Below, in pieces: positions 1 through 11,300 of a stretch of 64,000 nt of DNA. Positions within the stretch are counted from its first letter, which is position 1. Every line of letters starts with the position of its first letter. Origin of the DNA: Lepus europaeus (Eukaryota > Chordata > Mammalia > Lagomorpha > Leporidae); contig NC_084827.1 of the NCBI RefSeq assembly GCF_033115175.1, positions 60,263,201-60,327,200 on the forward strand. Direction: 5' to 3'. The position numbers were made by a program, and so were the translations under genes. Below the pieces are notes generated by a model, which searched no databases, had not been told where the DNA came from, and was given only the letters and a program-made list of their open reading frames with translations.

Positions 1-518
1 GGAAATGGTATTGACACATTCACAGAAGTAGGAAGCAAAATCACACTGTTACAATACTTGTAAAACAAAACCAACAGATGGCATAACAAATCAGAATCTT
101 GGTCCCTTCCAATTTAAATAACCATTTTGAAGAGCCTACTGGCCCTTAATTGAACTGTTTTGGAATAACAAGCCATGAAGACCAAGTGAGATTTTGCTGA
201 AATTATTGGATAAGTGAGCATAATCATCTGATAAGTTCACTTAGCAACTTATGATGCTATTTATATACTTACATCTGTCAGCTCAGCACAAGCAATTAAT
301 TTAACTAGGCAAGAAGAGAGATGCTGGCATTGATTCTTTCTACCTGCAAAAACTGTTAAAAACTATTGATCAAGTGATAGATCCAGCCACTACACAGTAC
401 AAATAAAAAAATGATGACTAATCTTCAAACCAAAGATTTAATTTTTGTAGTAAGAGCAGTGGGTATGGGAAATGAGAACTCAAAAATCATACCCGTTATT
501 CAATTATATATATATTTA

Positions 519-557
<39 letters not shown>

Positions 558-741
558 ACAAGTAATAAAAACAGTATCCCCTTTTTCAACAATGAAGAGG
601 TAATAATTTGAGAGAAATATATATATATATATAATACTCAATCTTTAAGAGTATATTTGAGAAATGAATGCTCACATTATTGGCTCAAGAAATCAGTAAA
701 ATCCATCAGAAAGTGAAATTCTTATCTATTAAGTTAAATCA
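1..741. other. No gene recognised; AT-rich flank with a TA microsatellite
   Basis: Nothing gene-like is visible. The stretch is AT-rich and holds a (TA)n run at about 520-554 and a shorter one at about 619-632. The only open frame reads through the TA run and has no recognisable composition. Confidence 0.6.
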
Positions 742-1042
742 GGGGCCTGCACTGTGGAATGGTGGGTAAAGCTGCTGCCTGTAGTGCCGGCAACCCATAT
801 GGGCACTGATTTGAGTCCCGGTTGCTCCAATTCCAGTCCAGCTCTCTGCTATGGCCTGGGAAAGCAACAGAAGATGGCCCAAGTCCTGCCTCCTAACTTC
901 GGATTGGCAGAGCTCTAGCCATTGCAGCCATCTGGGGAGTGAACCAGCAGATGGAAGACCTATCTCTCTCTGTCTCTCTCTCTCCCTCTGCCTCTTTGTA
1001 ATTCTGCCTTCCAAATAAATGATTTTTTTTTTAAAAAAAAAA
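742..1042 (+). mobile_element. C-SINE (lagomorph tRNA-derived SINE)
   Basis: The copy shows the usual C-SINE order: a tRNA-derived head with 'agtgccggcaacccatatgggc', a middle with 'gcctgggaaagcaacagaagatggccc', a CT-rich stretch (tctctctctgtctctctctc), then 'ccaaataaat' and an A-rich end. In this family the head carries the pol III A and B boxes and mobilisation uses L1 proteins. It is moderately diverged and no clear direct repeat was found. Confidence 0.9.
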
Positions 1043-1149
1043 GATAAATTAAAAAGAGAATAGCTTCTTGCACAGTAATCTCATTTCTGGGAAACTTTCT
1101 AAGAAAATGATAAGTTAATACCCAAATCAGATGGGCAATTAGCCTAGCA

Positions 1150-1412
1150 GATTAGAGGCCAGTAATGATGTTTGAATTCTCTATCAGTGGACCTGGCTGG
1201 CTTCTCACTCCAGCTTCTTATTAACGGAGACCCTAGGAAGTAGTGGTGATGGTCAAAATAATTGGATTCCTGCCTTCCACGTGGGAGACATGGATTAATT
1301 TCTGGGTTCCTCCTAGCCCAATTCCAGCCACTGGAGGCATTTTTTCCATGCACCAATAGATAGGAGAGCTCTCTCTCTCACTCTCGCTCTTGCTCTCTCT
1401 CCCCGCCCTGGA
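1150..1412 (+). mobile_element. Diverged C-SINE fragment
   Basis: Only the middle and tail are recognisable: a 'ccttccacgtgggagacatgg' segment, 'caattccagccactgg' and a CT-rich tail ending near 1412. The head is too degraded to place. It is an old copy and the boundaries are approximate. Confidence 0.55.
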
Positions 1413-1520
1413 AGGGAGGAAGGAAAAAAGGTAAGGAAGTTTTCAAAACACAAATGAAGGCATACATGTATTGATAGTTTTTAAGATGGAAAATTTGATA
1501 TATGGTAATTTAAAAGTCTA

Positions 1521-1880
1521 GGAGCATGTGCCATGGTGCAGCCGATTAAGTCACCATCTATAGAACCAGCATCCCATATGGGCATCCATTCAAGTCCCAG
1601 CTGCTCCACTGCTAATGTACTTGGGAAAGAAGTAGGAGATGATCAAAGTACTTGGGACCCAGCATCCATGTGGAAGACCTGAATGAAGGTCTTGGTTCCT
1701 TGCTTTGGCCTGAAATAGCTCTGGCTGATGCTACTATTTGGGGAGTGTACCAGCCGATGGAAGATCTCTCTCTCTCTCTCTTCCTTTCTCTCAATCTCTC
1801 TCCCCTTACCTCTCTCCCTCACTGCCTCTCCTGTATCTCTGTAACTCTGCCTTTCAAATAAACAAATAAATCTTTTAAAA
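1521..1880 (+). mobile_element. C-SINE, old
   Basis: The head ('agcatcccatatgggc'), the middle ('tggcctgaaatagctctggc') and a long CT-rich tail are followed by 'ctttcaaataaacaaataaatctttt'-type sequence, so a full-length but diverged copy is present. Confidence 0.85.
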
Positions 1881-1967
1881 CAATGTCTAATAGCAGTGAT
1901 TTTGTTGGTTGATTAAAATGTTACACAGTGATTGAATAAATTCAAACCATATTACTAGTTTTAGCTA

Positions 1968-2286
1968 GCATCTATTTATCTATTTATCTTAAAGGCAGAG
2001 TTATGGGGGTGGGGGGGAGGGAGAGAGATCTTCTATCTGCTGGTTCACTCCCAAAATGACAAGAACAGCCAGGGCTGTGCCAGGCTGAAGCCAGTACCCA
2101 GGAGCTTCATCCAGGTCTCCCCCATTGGGGCAGGGTCCCAAGGACTTGGCCTTCTCTGTTGCTTTCTCGGGCACATTATCAGGGAGCTGCATCAGAAGTT
2201 GAGTGGCCAGGACTCAGAGTGGTGCCCAAATGGGATGTCTGTGTTTCAGGCAGTAGCTCAACACACTACACCACAATGTCGGCACC
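1968..2286 (-). mobile_element. C-SINE, old
   Basis: It reads on the minus strand: the TTTATT-rich and GA-rich tail is on the left and the head ('acaccacaatgtcggcacc') on the right. An 8-bp direct repeat tttagcta lies at 1960-1967 and 2287-2294. Confidence 0.85.
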
Positions 2287-2397
2287 TTTAGCTAAATTTT
2301 TTATCAACTACCTGTTATGTACTAGGATTTGTGAAAGGATATTGAAAATATTTTATTAGCTGTTTGCCTCAATAATTCTGTAAGGAATACACAACAG

Positions 2398-2525
2398 ATC
2401 TTCAAAGAGTTCATAGAAAGCACATGTTATAAAAAGTTACACATGAATTTCAAAAATCTTTGCACTGAAATAAACTGATCTCTTAGTCATATCTTCCACA
2501 AACTTTGAAATACTTTAGTACTATT
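2398..2525. repeat. Palindromic interspersed repeat, copy A
   Basis: The left arm 'cttcaaagagttcatagaaag' is mirrored by the right arm 'cttccacaaactttgaaatactt', with 'tttcaaaaatctttgcac' between. Related copies with the same arms lie near 30,950-31,355, 34,430-34,575 and 59,430-59,645. The layout suggests an old short DNA transposon (MITE-like). I cannot name the family. Confidence 0.5.
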
Positions 2526-4384
2526 TCACGCTAGTCCTATAAAATTAGCCAGGTAAACCAGGGTGTGTGAGATAATCATCATTCTAAAGAAAAAATATAG
2601 TATTTTTGGAGGGTGGAATTAGAGCTAATTTTTCTTTGTACCTTTTCTCAACATTACAAAGGCATTTGTTTTGTTTGTTGGGAAACTATTTGAATGTATT
2701 TCTGTCAAAGCTCAAAACTGCACATTATCTTTTACCCCGACCAAACAGATCCCCTGGTCTTTCTGAACCTTTAAGACCAAAGGACATATTTTCTTCTCTG
2801 TTTGCCTACCATTCTGAGATTTTGAACCACTCTCCCATATACTCAGCCCAAGATTTCTTTCTATTCTTATTGCCAATCACTGCTGTAAGGGCCCAGGCTC
2901 TGCCCCTGTCAAAGAAACTCATTTCTGAGCATCTTGAGGCAGCCAAGGGTCTTTGCCTCTTCAGAAAGTGAAAAGATTAATTTGCTTTCAAAACTCTGGC
3001 TCAGAATGGGAGAAATCTCTACTCTCAAGACCTCAAATCCTATGTGCCTCCCTGCTTCCGTCAGTTGGGACCGAAGCCTTTCAAGGTCACAGGATTAAAT
3101 ACAACTGGAAAAAAGTTGATAGTGCCACAGGATGGAACATGTATTTTATTTTTAATTATATGTGGAACAGGAGAGGATTGCCTTGCTCTTGCTATGTGTA
3201 TATTTGTGTCTTTTTCGCCTTTGCAACAAGGTCATCTGCAGAAAGTAATGAAAGTAGATGAAATGGATTTTACTTGAGAAAAAAATGTGCCAGAAATAAG
3301 CAACAACAAAAAAATGTTGACCAGGAAAAGGATCATTTGCCTTCAGGATCTAAAATGTCTAAGAAAATAAAGAGTATAAACATTTATGTATTTATGTGTG
3401 CATATACATAGGGATAGAGGATGGAAGAGATAGATAGATAGACAGATATATGCATACACACATGACCATACAAGCAATATTGGGGACATACATATGCATA
3501 CAGGGTTCTAAACATGCATTTATTGTATATAAGTTCCTGCTGAACTATGGTGTTTATACGTTTCATTTGTTGAACTTTCATTTAGCAGAACATTAACTCT
3601 TTGAATATAATGTAAATTTTAAATATCTTATCTCAAAGATAAGAGAAATATTAAATTGAGAAAATAAAATAGATGTGCACACAGAATAAACAATTTATCA
3701 TGTACATGTGCAATTAAACTTATGAGACTCAGTGGGGGAAATGCTAAATGACAGGCTTCTCAACGCTGATGATAACCATGAACTTGAGTATGATTATCTT
3801 GCTGGAGAAGATACCACACGACTACGTGGAGAGTGTGGGTCCCACATAGTCAGCAATTGCTGGTGGAAAAGTCACTTTATAGAGTCCCTAGAGAAAGTCT
3901 GGACCCAGGCTGAAGCACTCACTCCAGTAAGGATGACCCTGATCTAACTGACACTTGCACAAAATTCTAGGAGCCATGTAGGGCCCGTGTTTAAGGGGTA
4001 TGTGAGCAGTCACAATAGTGCAAGCAAGAAGAGTTGAGGTCGTCCTCAATGCTGTGCCTCGCCTGAGACTGCAGACACCCTCCTGCTGACTCTGGGATTC
4101 CATCTGCACAATGGTCTTAGACATGCAGAAACTTTTGATTCCATGCAGCATAGCAGTTTTCAACCCACATTTCACAGAATCCTAGGGAGTCTAAATTATG
4201 TCAGCAGCTATAATGAGTTGTACAGGAGGTGGAAGACATGCTGGCAAAGTGGCCACCTGCTTTATGAGACTCCACACCCATGCAGTCACATATTAAAAAA
4301 ACAGTTCTTCACTTTATCTGTAATAAACATTTTATCTGTTATAAACCCTTCCCTCCCAAAGTACATACGATTTTATTCATCTGT
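2526..4384. other. Unassigned sequence, no gene seen
   Basis: About 1.9 kb without a recognisable gene or young repeat. The longest open frame (about 2606-2971, plus) has no domain, signal or coiled-coil features. A TATG/GATA-rich patch lies at about 3385-3470. Confidence 0.45.
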
Positions 4385-4692
4385 CTTTTTTTTTTTTTTT
4401 TTTTTTTGGACAGGTAGAGTTACAGACAGTGAGAGAGACAGAGAGACAGAGAAAGGTCTTCCTTCCATTGGTTCATTCCTCAAATGGCCGCTACGGCCGG
4501 AACTACGCTGATATGAAGCCAGGAGCCAGGTGCTTCCTCCTGGTCTCCCATGGGGTGCAGGGGCCGAAGCACTTGGGCCATCCTCCACTGCCTTCCCGGG
4601 CCACAGCAAAGAGCTGGACTGGAAGAGGAGCATCCAGGACTAGAACCCGGCGCAGGTGGAGGATTAACCAAGTGAGCCATGGCATCGGCTCC
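4385..4692 (-). mobile_element. C-SINE (C-SINE2-like)
   Basis: A T-rich tail (4385-4407) is followed by 'gacagtgagagagacagaga', 'atggccgctacggccggaa' and 'actagaacccggcgcaggtgg'. The head lacks part of the segment between 'aacccggcg' and 'caggtggagg' that other copies keep, so it has a small internal deletion. Confidence 0.9.
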
Positions 4693-4949
4693 CATTTTTT
4701 TCTTAATTGTTATACTATCAAGGCTTATTGTAATATATCAATATATACAGAAAAGTATATAAAATATAGTTAATTCCATCGCTGATGAAATAAATGTCAA
4801 TAATATATATACGAGCATGTAACTTCCTGTTTTATTTTCTTATAATCAGAAATTTAATTGTGTATTTATGTTCAATTTACATTTGTTATTAAGTAAGACG
4901 TTACTCATATTTTCCTGGTCAATATAAATGCATTTAAATATTTTGTCTC

Positions 4950-6315
4950 TCTAAGCAATTTTTTAAAATATTGGACATTTTTTATAACTAAAGTCATCTT
5001 TTTACACAATAGATTTCTTGTACGTACACCTCCTACCTAACTAAAATATTGTATCTTTTGACCAGCATCTCCTCAACCTCCCATTGATACCCCATGGTAA
5101 TCACGGTTCTATCCTTTGGATCTATGTGAAATAATTTTCCAATATTACTCTTTATCAATATAAATTATCAAAAAATAATTGCCAATGCACATTTAGTTGC
5201 AAGAAATAATATCTTTTACCCCATTTTTCTCTCTTGCAAAGCTCATGTACCATCTCACAATCCTGGTAGTGACATTGATGAAGACTCATCACCACAAGAA
5301 TACCTCGTAATAGCCTTTTAAATCTACATCACTTCCTTCGAGCCCTCATCCTCTCTTAACCTCTAGTAATCACTAGTCTATTCTCTATCTCTGTAACATT
5401 TCCTCTTTATGACTTTAACAAATGGTATCACAGAGTATGTTGCTTCGTCGTTTGACATCTGTTTTACTCAGTACAATTCTCTGAGAGTCATTCAAATTGA
5501 TACCTATATTGATTAGCCCACTCCTTCTATTTCAGAGAAGTATTGGATAGCATGAAATTACCACTTTGCAAGCCATTCTCCTATGGGAGTTATCTGCATT
5601 GTTTCCATTTATTTTTTTACCATTATGAATAAAGATGTTATAAATGTTCTTGATCAAGTTTTTGTGTGAATATGACTTTTTGTTTCTCTAGGAATAATTT
5701 CTAAGGATGCAAATGTTTGATTGTCTGGGTGTTGAATGCTTAGCTTTGGAAGATACCAATCAATTGCTTTCCAGAATTGCTCTACCATCTGACAGTCCCA
5801 CCAGCAATAAAAGAGTCATGTATCATCCCTGAATCCTAAACAGTGCTTGGTGTTGGCATTATTTTTTTATTTTTGATATTGTTATAGATAGTGATAGATC
5901 ATTGTGGTTTTGATTTCCATTTGCCTAATGACTAATAATCTTTTCTTATGTTTTTTTTGTTTGTTTTATATACACACATACACACACACACACACACACC
6001 CTTTGGTGAAATGTTTCTTCATGTCTTTTATATATGTTCTAACTGAATTTTTTTTTAATGTTGAGTATGTTGAGTTTTGAACAATTTTTATTAACTCTAG
6101 AATTAGTTCTTTGTCAGGTATGCAGTTTTCAAATATTGTAGTGTATTTTGTAGATTATCTTTTAACTGTCTTAAAAGTAACATACACAAAGCAATTTATT
6201 TTCATTTCAATTAAGTCCAATTTATTATTTTCTCTTTTATGGTCACACTTTTGGTGTCAAGTATAAGAACTCTATCTAAATGAAGATGTCAAAAATTTTG
6301 GGCTTTATTCCCTGA
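4950..6315 (-). mobile_element. Ancient L1 (L1M-type) 3' part, minus strand
   Basis: The + strand reads as the reverse complement of an old mammalian L1 3' UTR and ORF2 end. Landmarks are 'cacaatagatttcttgtac', 'ccatggtaatcacggttct', 'gaattgctctaccatctgac', 'tttgatttccatttgcctaa' and 'gtccaatttattattttctc'. Reading frames are destroyed. A (CA)n run sits at about 5971-5999. It continues after the SINE at 6316-6670 and the LTR at 7116-7697. The subfamily is not resolved. Confidence 0.75.
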
Positions 6316-6670
6316 TTTTTTTTTTTTTTTTTTTTTTTTTGACAGGCAGAGTGGACAGTGAGAGAGAGAGAGAGACAGAGAGAAAGATCTTCCTTTGCCG
6401 TTGGTTCACCCTCTAATGGCCGCCGCGGTAGCGCGCTGCGGCCGGCGCACCGCGCTGATCCGATGGCAGGAGCCAGGTGCTTCTCCTGGTCTCCCATGGG
6501 GTGCAGGGCCCAAACACTTGGGCCATCCTCCACTGCACTCCCTGGCCACAGCAGAGAGCTGGCCTGGAAGAGGGGCAACCGGGACAGGATCGGTGCCCCG
6601 ACCGGGACTAGAACCCGGTGTGCCGGCGCCACAAGGCGGAGGATTAGCCTGTTGAGCCACGGCGCCGGCC
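6316..6670 (-). mobile_element. Young C-SINE2
   Basis: Nearly undegraded: poly(T), then 'gacaggcagagtggacagtg', 'actagaacccggtgtgccgg' and the head end 'agccacggcgccggcc'. It splits the ancient L1. The flanks 'ccctgattttt' and 'ctctgattttt' look like a direct repeat. Confidence 0.93.
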
Positions 6671-7115
6671 TTCTCTGATTTTTTATAAGTTTATCATGTA
6701 CATTTAGGCCCATAATCCATTTTGAGTGAATTTTGGTATAAACTATGAAAAAAATTTAGACTCAGTTTTGACTATAGATGAATATTTCCTTCAACAGCAT
6801 TTGTTGAAAAGGCTCAATCTTTCCACCCTATCCTCATTTTGATGCAAAAACATTTAAATACATGCACCTTGTTTTCCTATGTGTATTTTCCATGAACTTC
6901 TGAAGTTGTGTGAGTGAATTTTCAGTTTCTGCAGCTCAATTGCTCCATGTCTCAATTGTTGGAATACCATAGTCAAGTTGCACTACAGATATGGAGTGTC
7001 AAAATACAACAGAAGATAGACTCAATTCTTCCACTTTCTTCCTCTTTTAAAGATTGTTTGCACTATTGTAGCTCTTCTGTATTTCTGTTAGGTAGGAAGT
7101 TAGAAATTAGCCAGT
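6671..7115 (-). mobile_element. Ancient L1, continuation (minus)
   Basis: The interrupted L1 resumes with 'cccataatccattttgagtg' and 'catttgttgaaaaggct', characteristic of L1M ORF2 read in reverse. It ends where LTR-like sequence begins. Confidence 0.7.
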
Positions 7116-7697
7116 GTGTATGAGAGGGGCTTGAGAGAAATGCAAGCTCACTTTGGCAGCAGCCCATCATCTACACTTCAAAGTCCTGCCCAGACCCTAG
7201 TAACTTTCCAGGTGGTCCCAGCCCTTCCCCTCCATGGGCATTCTCTCACCCCAGGACCAAGTGGGTTACCTGGCCTGATAACTTTGAGCAATAAAACCTC
7301 TACATTCCAGGGGAAGCCCCTGGTTTGGGGCCAGCAAGACTCTTCCCTGTATGATGACACCAGTGGTAAACCTGGGAAGGAATTTTTCTTATTTACACTC
7401 AGCAAACCCTTTGTCCTGGAGGAGAAGCGAGAAGAGGAAAAGAGAAATAAATGGCAGAATGAACTGGATTCTTCCCTTATAAGCCTGGGTCTAAACAAAG
7501 ACCACATGGGCTTTGCTCTCTCAGCTCTCTGCTGAGCCACTCGCCTGGTCTGCCAGGTGTATTCCGTCCATTTAACCACGCAACCTTGTTTTCCCCAGTC
7601 TGAGTGACTGGGCACTCTCTCTGTCCCCAGTAAAACCTGCTACTTTGCTAGCTGTCTCACTCCTGAATTCTTTCTTATGCAAAGACAAGAACCCCAC
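7116..7697 (+). mobile_element. Solo LTR of an ERV1-like element
   Basis: Both sides are ancient minus-strand L1, so this block is an insertion. It has LTR anatomy on the plus strand: a TATA-like 'cccttataagcctggg' near 7477-7492, an R/U5-like region, a poly(A)-signal-like 'cagtaaaacctgctactttg', and an end 'gaattctttcttatgc...aagaaccccaca', matching the usual ERV1 (class I, gammaretrovirus-like) LTR end. No internal retroviral sequence is attached. The left border is approximate and no 4-5 bp direct repeat was confirmed. Confidence 0.6.
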
Positions 7698-8960
7698 AAC
7701 TCCTTTCCACTGACATTTCCACATAAAATTCTGGTTAATCTTGCCTATAACTACAGAAAATATTGCTTTGATCTTAATAAGGATCACATTAAAGTTATAG
7801 GCCAGTGAAGAGAAAATTGGTATCTTGATTATCAAATATTCCCAAGTATAAACACTGTGTTTCCATATATTTAGATCTATTATTTATTTTATTAGCATTG
7901 TGTAGTTTCAGCAGGAAAGGCTTGTACATGTCAGATTTTTACTTGAGTGCTCCTTTTTTAGTAATTGTAAAGTGCATTGTGTTTTAAATTCAGCTTCACA
8001 CATATAGGCTGACAGATTGTTTTTTCAGCAGCAGCACTTGAAAAATGTGTGTCATTTCCTCATTTCCTTTGACTTCTGCAGTTCCTGATAAGAAATCTGT
8101 TTTCACACACATTGGTGATCCTCTCCAGCAGCGTGTCATTCCTCATTGGTTGCTGTCTGTGTGTTTTAATTTGCCTTTTGTTTTATGATGCATCACTGTT
8201 ACTATGTTTGCTTCAGTTTCTTGGTTTGCCTTTACTGTTTTTTTTTTTTTTTTTTTTTTTTTTCCTGCTCTGACTTCACTCAGCTTCTTGAATATCTAGC
8301 TTTTTTGTCCTTTTCCAAAAGTGAGGCATTTTCAGCCACTTATCTTTGGAGTACTTTTTTTGTTCTACCTTTTTTCTCCTCTCTTTCTGGTAATCTGATA
8401 AAGATTTGAAAGTGCTCACCATACATATACTTCAGTGGGCAATTGAGAAACACTTGGCACGAGTATGAAGCACAGATTCTCAACAAGGAAATACAGTGCC
8501 GACAAATAAATAGAAGATACAAAGATATTTTGGTATAGTCTACAAACGTGTGAGATTTTAATTTTTACCCAGCACTTGTTCACTCTTTCACAAATTAGAT
8601 GCTTTTATTACTTTATCTTCCAGTTTATTGATCTGTCTCTCAAGTTTCTTTATTGACTCCATCCACTGAGGTTTTTCTTTTGATATTCATTGTGTCTTTT
8701 CTTTCTAAAATTTCTATTTGGGTTTTCTTTGATCTATTTATTTGCTGGCACTGTATTTCTTTGTTGAGAATCAGTTTTTTATACTTGAACCAAGCGTGTC
8801 TGTGATTGCCCAATGAAGGATTTGTATAATGGGCACTTTTAAACCTTTATCCAATAATTCCAACATCCTTGTCATCTTAAGGATTTCATTTCTTAATCTT
8901 CTCATTTGACAGCATCTTCCTGGTTCTTTGTATGAGAAGTGATTCACAACTGAAATCTGG
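7698..8960 (-). mobile_element. Ancient L1, continuation (minus)
   Basis: Recognisable reverse-strand L1M text includes 'tttagatctattatttattt', 'agttcctgataagaaatctg', 'cagcttcttgaatatctagc' and 'aaaatttctatttgggtttt'. A 24-26 bp poly(T) run lies at about 8239-8264. The order is consistent with one old L1 running from about 8960 back to 4950. The part beyond about 8410 is less certain. Confidence 0.55.
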
Positions 8961-9022
8961 TGCTATGGCTTGGATCATAGTTTGGATGTTGAATGACCCC
9001 CAAGATCTATATGATAAAGGCT

Positions 9023-9371
9023 TCATCTTTGGGCTAGTGGTGTATTGTGGTATGTTAAGCTGCTTCTTGTAACATCAGCACCCCTTATCGAGCCCTGGGG
9101 TGCTTTGCATCTGATCCATCTCCCTGCTGGTGCACCTGGGAAAGCAGCAGAAAATGGCTCAAGTGCTTGGTCCCCTGAAATCCACATGGGAGACCCGGAT
9201 GGAGGCCCTGTCTTTGGCCTGAATCAGCCCTGACTGTTGTAGACATTTGGGACAGTAAACCAGAGGATGAAAGATCTCTCTCTCTCTCCTTTCTTTCTTT
9301 CTCTGCCTCCTCTTCTCCCTTTGTTGTTTTACCTTTCAAATAAATAAATAAATAATAAATATTTTATAAAA
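9023..9371 (+). mobile_element. C-SINE, old, with direct repeats
   Basis: Diverged full-length copy ending 'acctttcaaataaataaata'. A 10-bp direct repeat ataaaggctt flanks it (9013-9022 and 9372-9381). The host sequence around it ('ctcagggtggtgctattgag') looks like an old mammalian interspersed repeat that I cannot name. Confidence 0.85.
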
Positions 9372-9420
9372 ATAAAGGCTTTGATCCTCAGGGTGGTGCT
9401 ATTGAGAAGTGATTTATTTA

Positions 9421-9794
9421 TTTATTTATTTATTTTTTTTACTTATTTTTTTTTTTTGACAGGCAGAGTGGACAGTGAGAGTGACAGAGAGAAAGGTCTT
9501 CCTTTGCCATTGGTTCACCCTCCAATGGCCACTGCGGCCGGTGCGCTGCGGCCGGAGCACTGCGGCCGGAGCACTGCGCTGATCCGATGGCAGGAGCCAG
9601 GTGTTTCTCCTGGTCTCTCATGGGGTGCAGGGCCCAAGCACTTGGGCCATCCTCCACTGCACTCCCTGGCCACAGCAGAGAGCTGGCCTGGAAGAGGGGC
9701 AACCAGGACAGAATCCGGTGCCCCGACCGGGACTAGAACCCGGTGTGCCGGCGCCGCAAGGTGGAGGATTAGCCTAGTGAGCCGCGGCGCCGGC
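9421..9794 (-). mobile_element. Young C-SINE2 inserted at an existing SINE edge
   Basis: Poly(T), 'gacaggcagagtggacagtg' and the head end 'agccgcggcgccgg' are intact. A perfect 17-bp direct repeat gagaagtgatttattta flanks it (9404-9420 and 9795-9811). Within it, a 14-bp GC-rich unit (gcggccggagcact and variants) is repeated about three times at 9535-9575. Confidence 0.95.
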
Positions 9795-9811
9795 GAGAAG
9801 TGATTTATTTA

Positions 9812-10139
9812 TTTTTTATTTTTTGACAGGCAGAGTTAGAAAGTGAGAGAGAGAGAGACAGAAAGAAAGGTCTTCCTTCCATTGGTTCACTCCCCAAATG
9901 GCCGCCACAGCCGGCGCTGCGCCGATCCGAAGCCAGGAGCCAGGTACTTCCTCCCAGTCTCCCATGCGAGTGCAGGGACCCAAGCACTTGGGCCATCCTC
10001 CACTGCCCTCCCGGGCCACAGCAGAGAGCTGGACTGGAAGAGGAGCAATCGGGACAGAATCTGGTGCCCTGATTGGGACTAGAACCCGAGGTGCCGGCGC
10101 CGCGTCTCACTAGGCTAATCCTCTGCCTGCAGCGCCAGC
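9812..10139 (-). mobile_element. C-SINE2-like copy, older insertion at the same target
   Basis: A second minus-strand copy abuts the first: 'gacaggcagagttagaaagtg' through 'ctaatcctctgcctgcagcg'. The short repeat agaagtgat recurs at 10140-10148, so this copy probably inserted first and the neighbour then landed in its left direct repeat. The head end is scrambled, with 'cgcgtctcactaggctaatcc' in the opposite sense, which suggests a small inversion or fold-back at the 5' end. Confidence 0.85.
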
Positions 10140-10284
10140 AGAAGTGATGGAGGCTTTAGAACATGAGGTCTCATGAGAAGCCCTTTCTTCACTGGGATGA
10201 GCCCTCAGGGTCTTTTTTGTTTTGTTTTTTGCTTGTTAAACTCCTTATTCAAAGAAATATTAAATCTTTTTACTAGGGTGTAAA

Positions 10285-10400
10285 TTGAAAATACGCTATC
10301 TCAAAAACAACAAAAAAAGTTTAAAAAGGTAGAAAGAAGGAGGATCGGAGGGAGAGAGGGACAGAGGGAAAGGAAATATCATGTTCTTCGACTTATATCT
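10285..10400 (+). mobile_element. Possible short L1 3'-end fragment
   Basis: Purine-rich 'aggaggatcggagggagaga' followed by 'atatcatgttcttcgac' resembles the ends of other rabbit-type L1 3' UTR fragments here (29,462 and 30,223). It is short and diverged. Confidence 0.35.
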
Positions 10401-10964
10401 AAGAAATCCAAGTCCCCCATGTTGCCATGTTGGTGAGTCAAAGGGTAGAGATGGGCATTCTGACTTCCAGTGGCCTCCACTGATGTAACAGGGAGGAGTG
10501 AAAACAATGACTGACCACCAGTTCGCCCCTGCTGTCACTCCAGAAGGCACAAGAACTGTATCTCATTGGTGCTGGATGGAGGTGGCAGTCCATGACTCTG
10601 ACATGGAAGACATGAAGACCTTGTCACACACAGGTGAGGTAAGAAAGCTAGCTAACCACTGACACTACTGGCATGGAAGTGGCCAAATACTTTTATTGCT
10701 GTTTTGATGTAGTTGAGTGGGTATTTTCTAAATGTTTCTATCGTGCAACCCCTTTCCAGTCCCTTAGAGAGAGGAGGCCTCTTGGCATGGGGATGCTGGT
10801 GGCGGTTTTTTTGGTGCTTGTTGGTGTTGCCATGTTGCCAGTCTTCGGTTTTCAGAGCAAAAGAAAACTCAGTCATTCGTTCTTCTGGCTTCAAGTTCCT
10901 TGATCTGCCTTCATTTTTATCTGTCTTTCTGAGTCTTCTTATATTTGTATTATGCATGTGAAAA
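10401..10964. other. Unassigned sequence
   Basis: No gene or clear repeat. Overlapping short frames in several phases (10,652-10,961) on both strands have no protein-like features. Confidence 0.4.
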
Positions 10965-11300
10965 ATGAATCAATGATTTCAAAGAGTTTATTTAAGGAAC
11001 CAGTATTCGTAAACTGGGCAGCACCCAACCATATCTGTGGTTGGTGACCCACTGAAGAAAGTGGAAGGAAAGGCTTTTATAGGTGAATAGGGAAGCAAAG
11101 CAAAACACTGATTTTTTGGTTATAGGTGTGCAGCTACCAGAGTTGGATTACTCAGGTGGTAAGTCACTGGTTAAATAATGAAGAAAGTTGGTCGTTTCTG
11201 ACTAAGTTTAAGTTTAATTTCCCTCTGAATCAGTCGCTTAAAGAACATACCCACGTTTCTTGGTTTCTAGGTTTTAGTTTGTGTTACATAGTAACCAAGG
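10965..11300 (-). mobile_element. Possible old LTR, minus strand
   Basis: On the minus strand there is a TATA-like 'cctataaaagcc' (11,073-11,084) and, about 85 bp downstream, 'aataaa' in 'ccttaaataaactctttg' (about 10,983-11,000). The spacing suits the TATA and poly(A) signals of an LTR. No direct repeat or internal retroviral sequence supports it further. Confidence 0.3.

Noticed and set aside
2606..3277. Adjacent open frames (121, 102 and 77 codons) as an exon cluster
   Set aside because: They are in conflicting phases, have no splice-site pattern consistent with joining, and show no recognisable domain.
6276..6713. Pairs of 80-145 codon frames on both strands, recurring near 9.4, 21.2, 30.4, 32.0, 33.9, 39.1 and 44.9 kb
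   Set aside because: They are the GC-rich C-SINE2 read in different frames. Near-identical proteins recur wherever the SINE occurs.
7116..7535. 139-codon frame as a host gene
   Set aside because: It lies inside the LTR-like block and lacks domain features.
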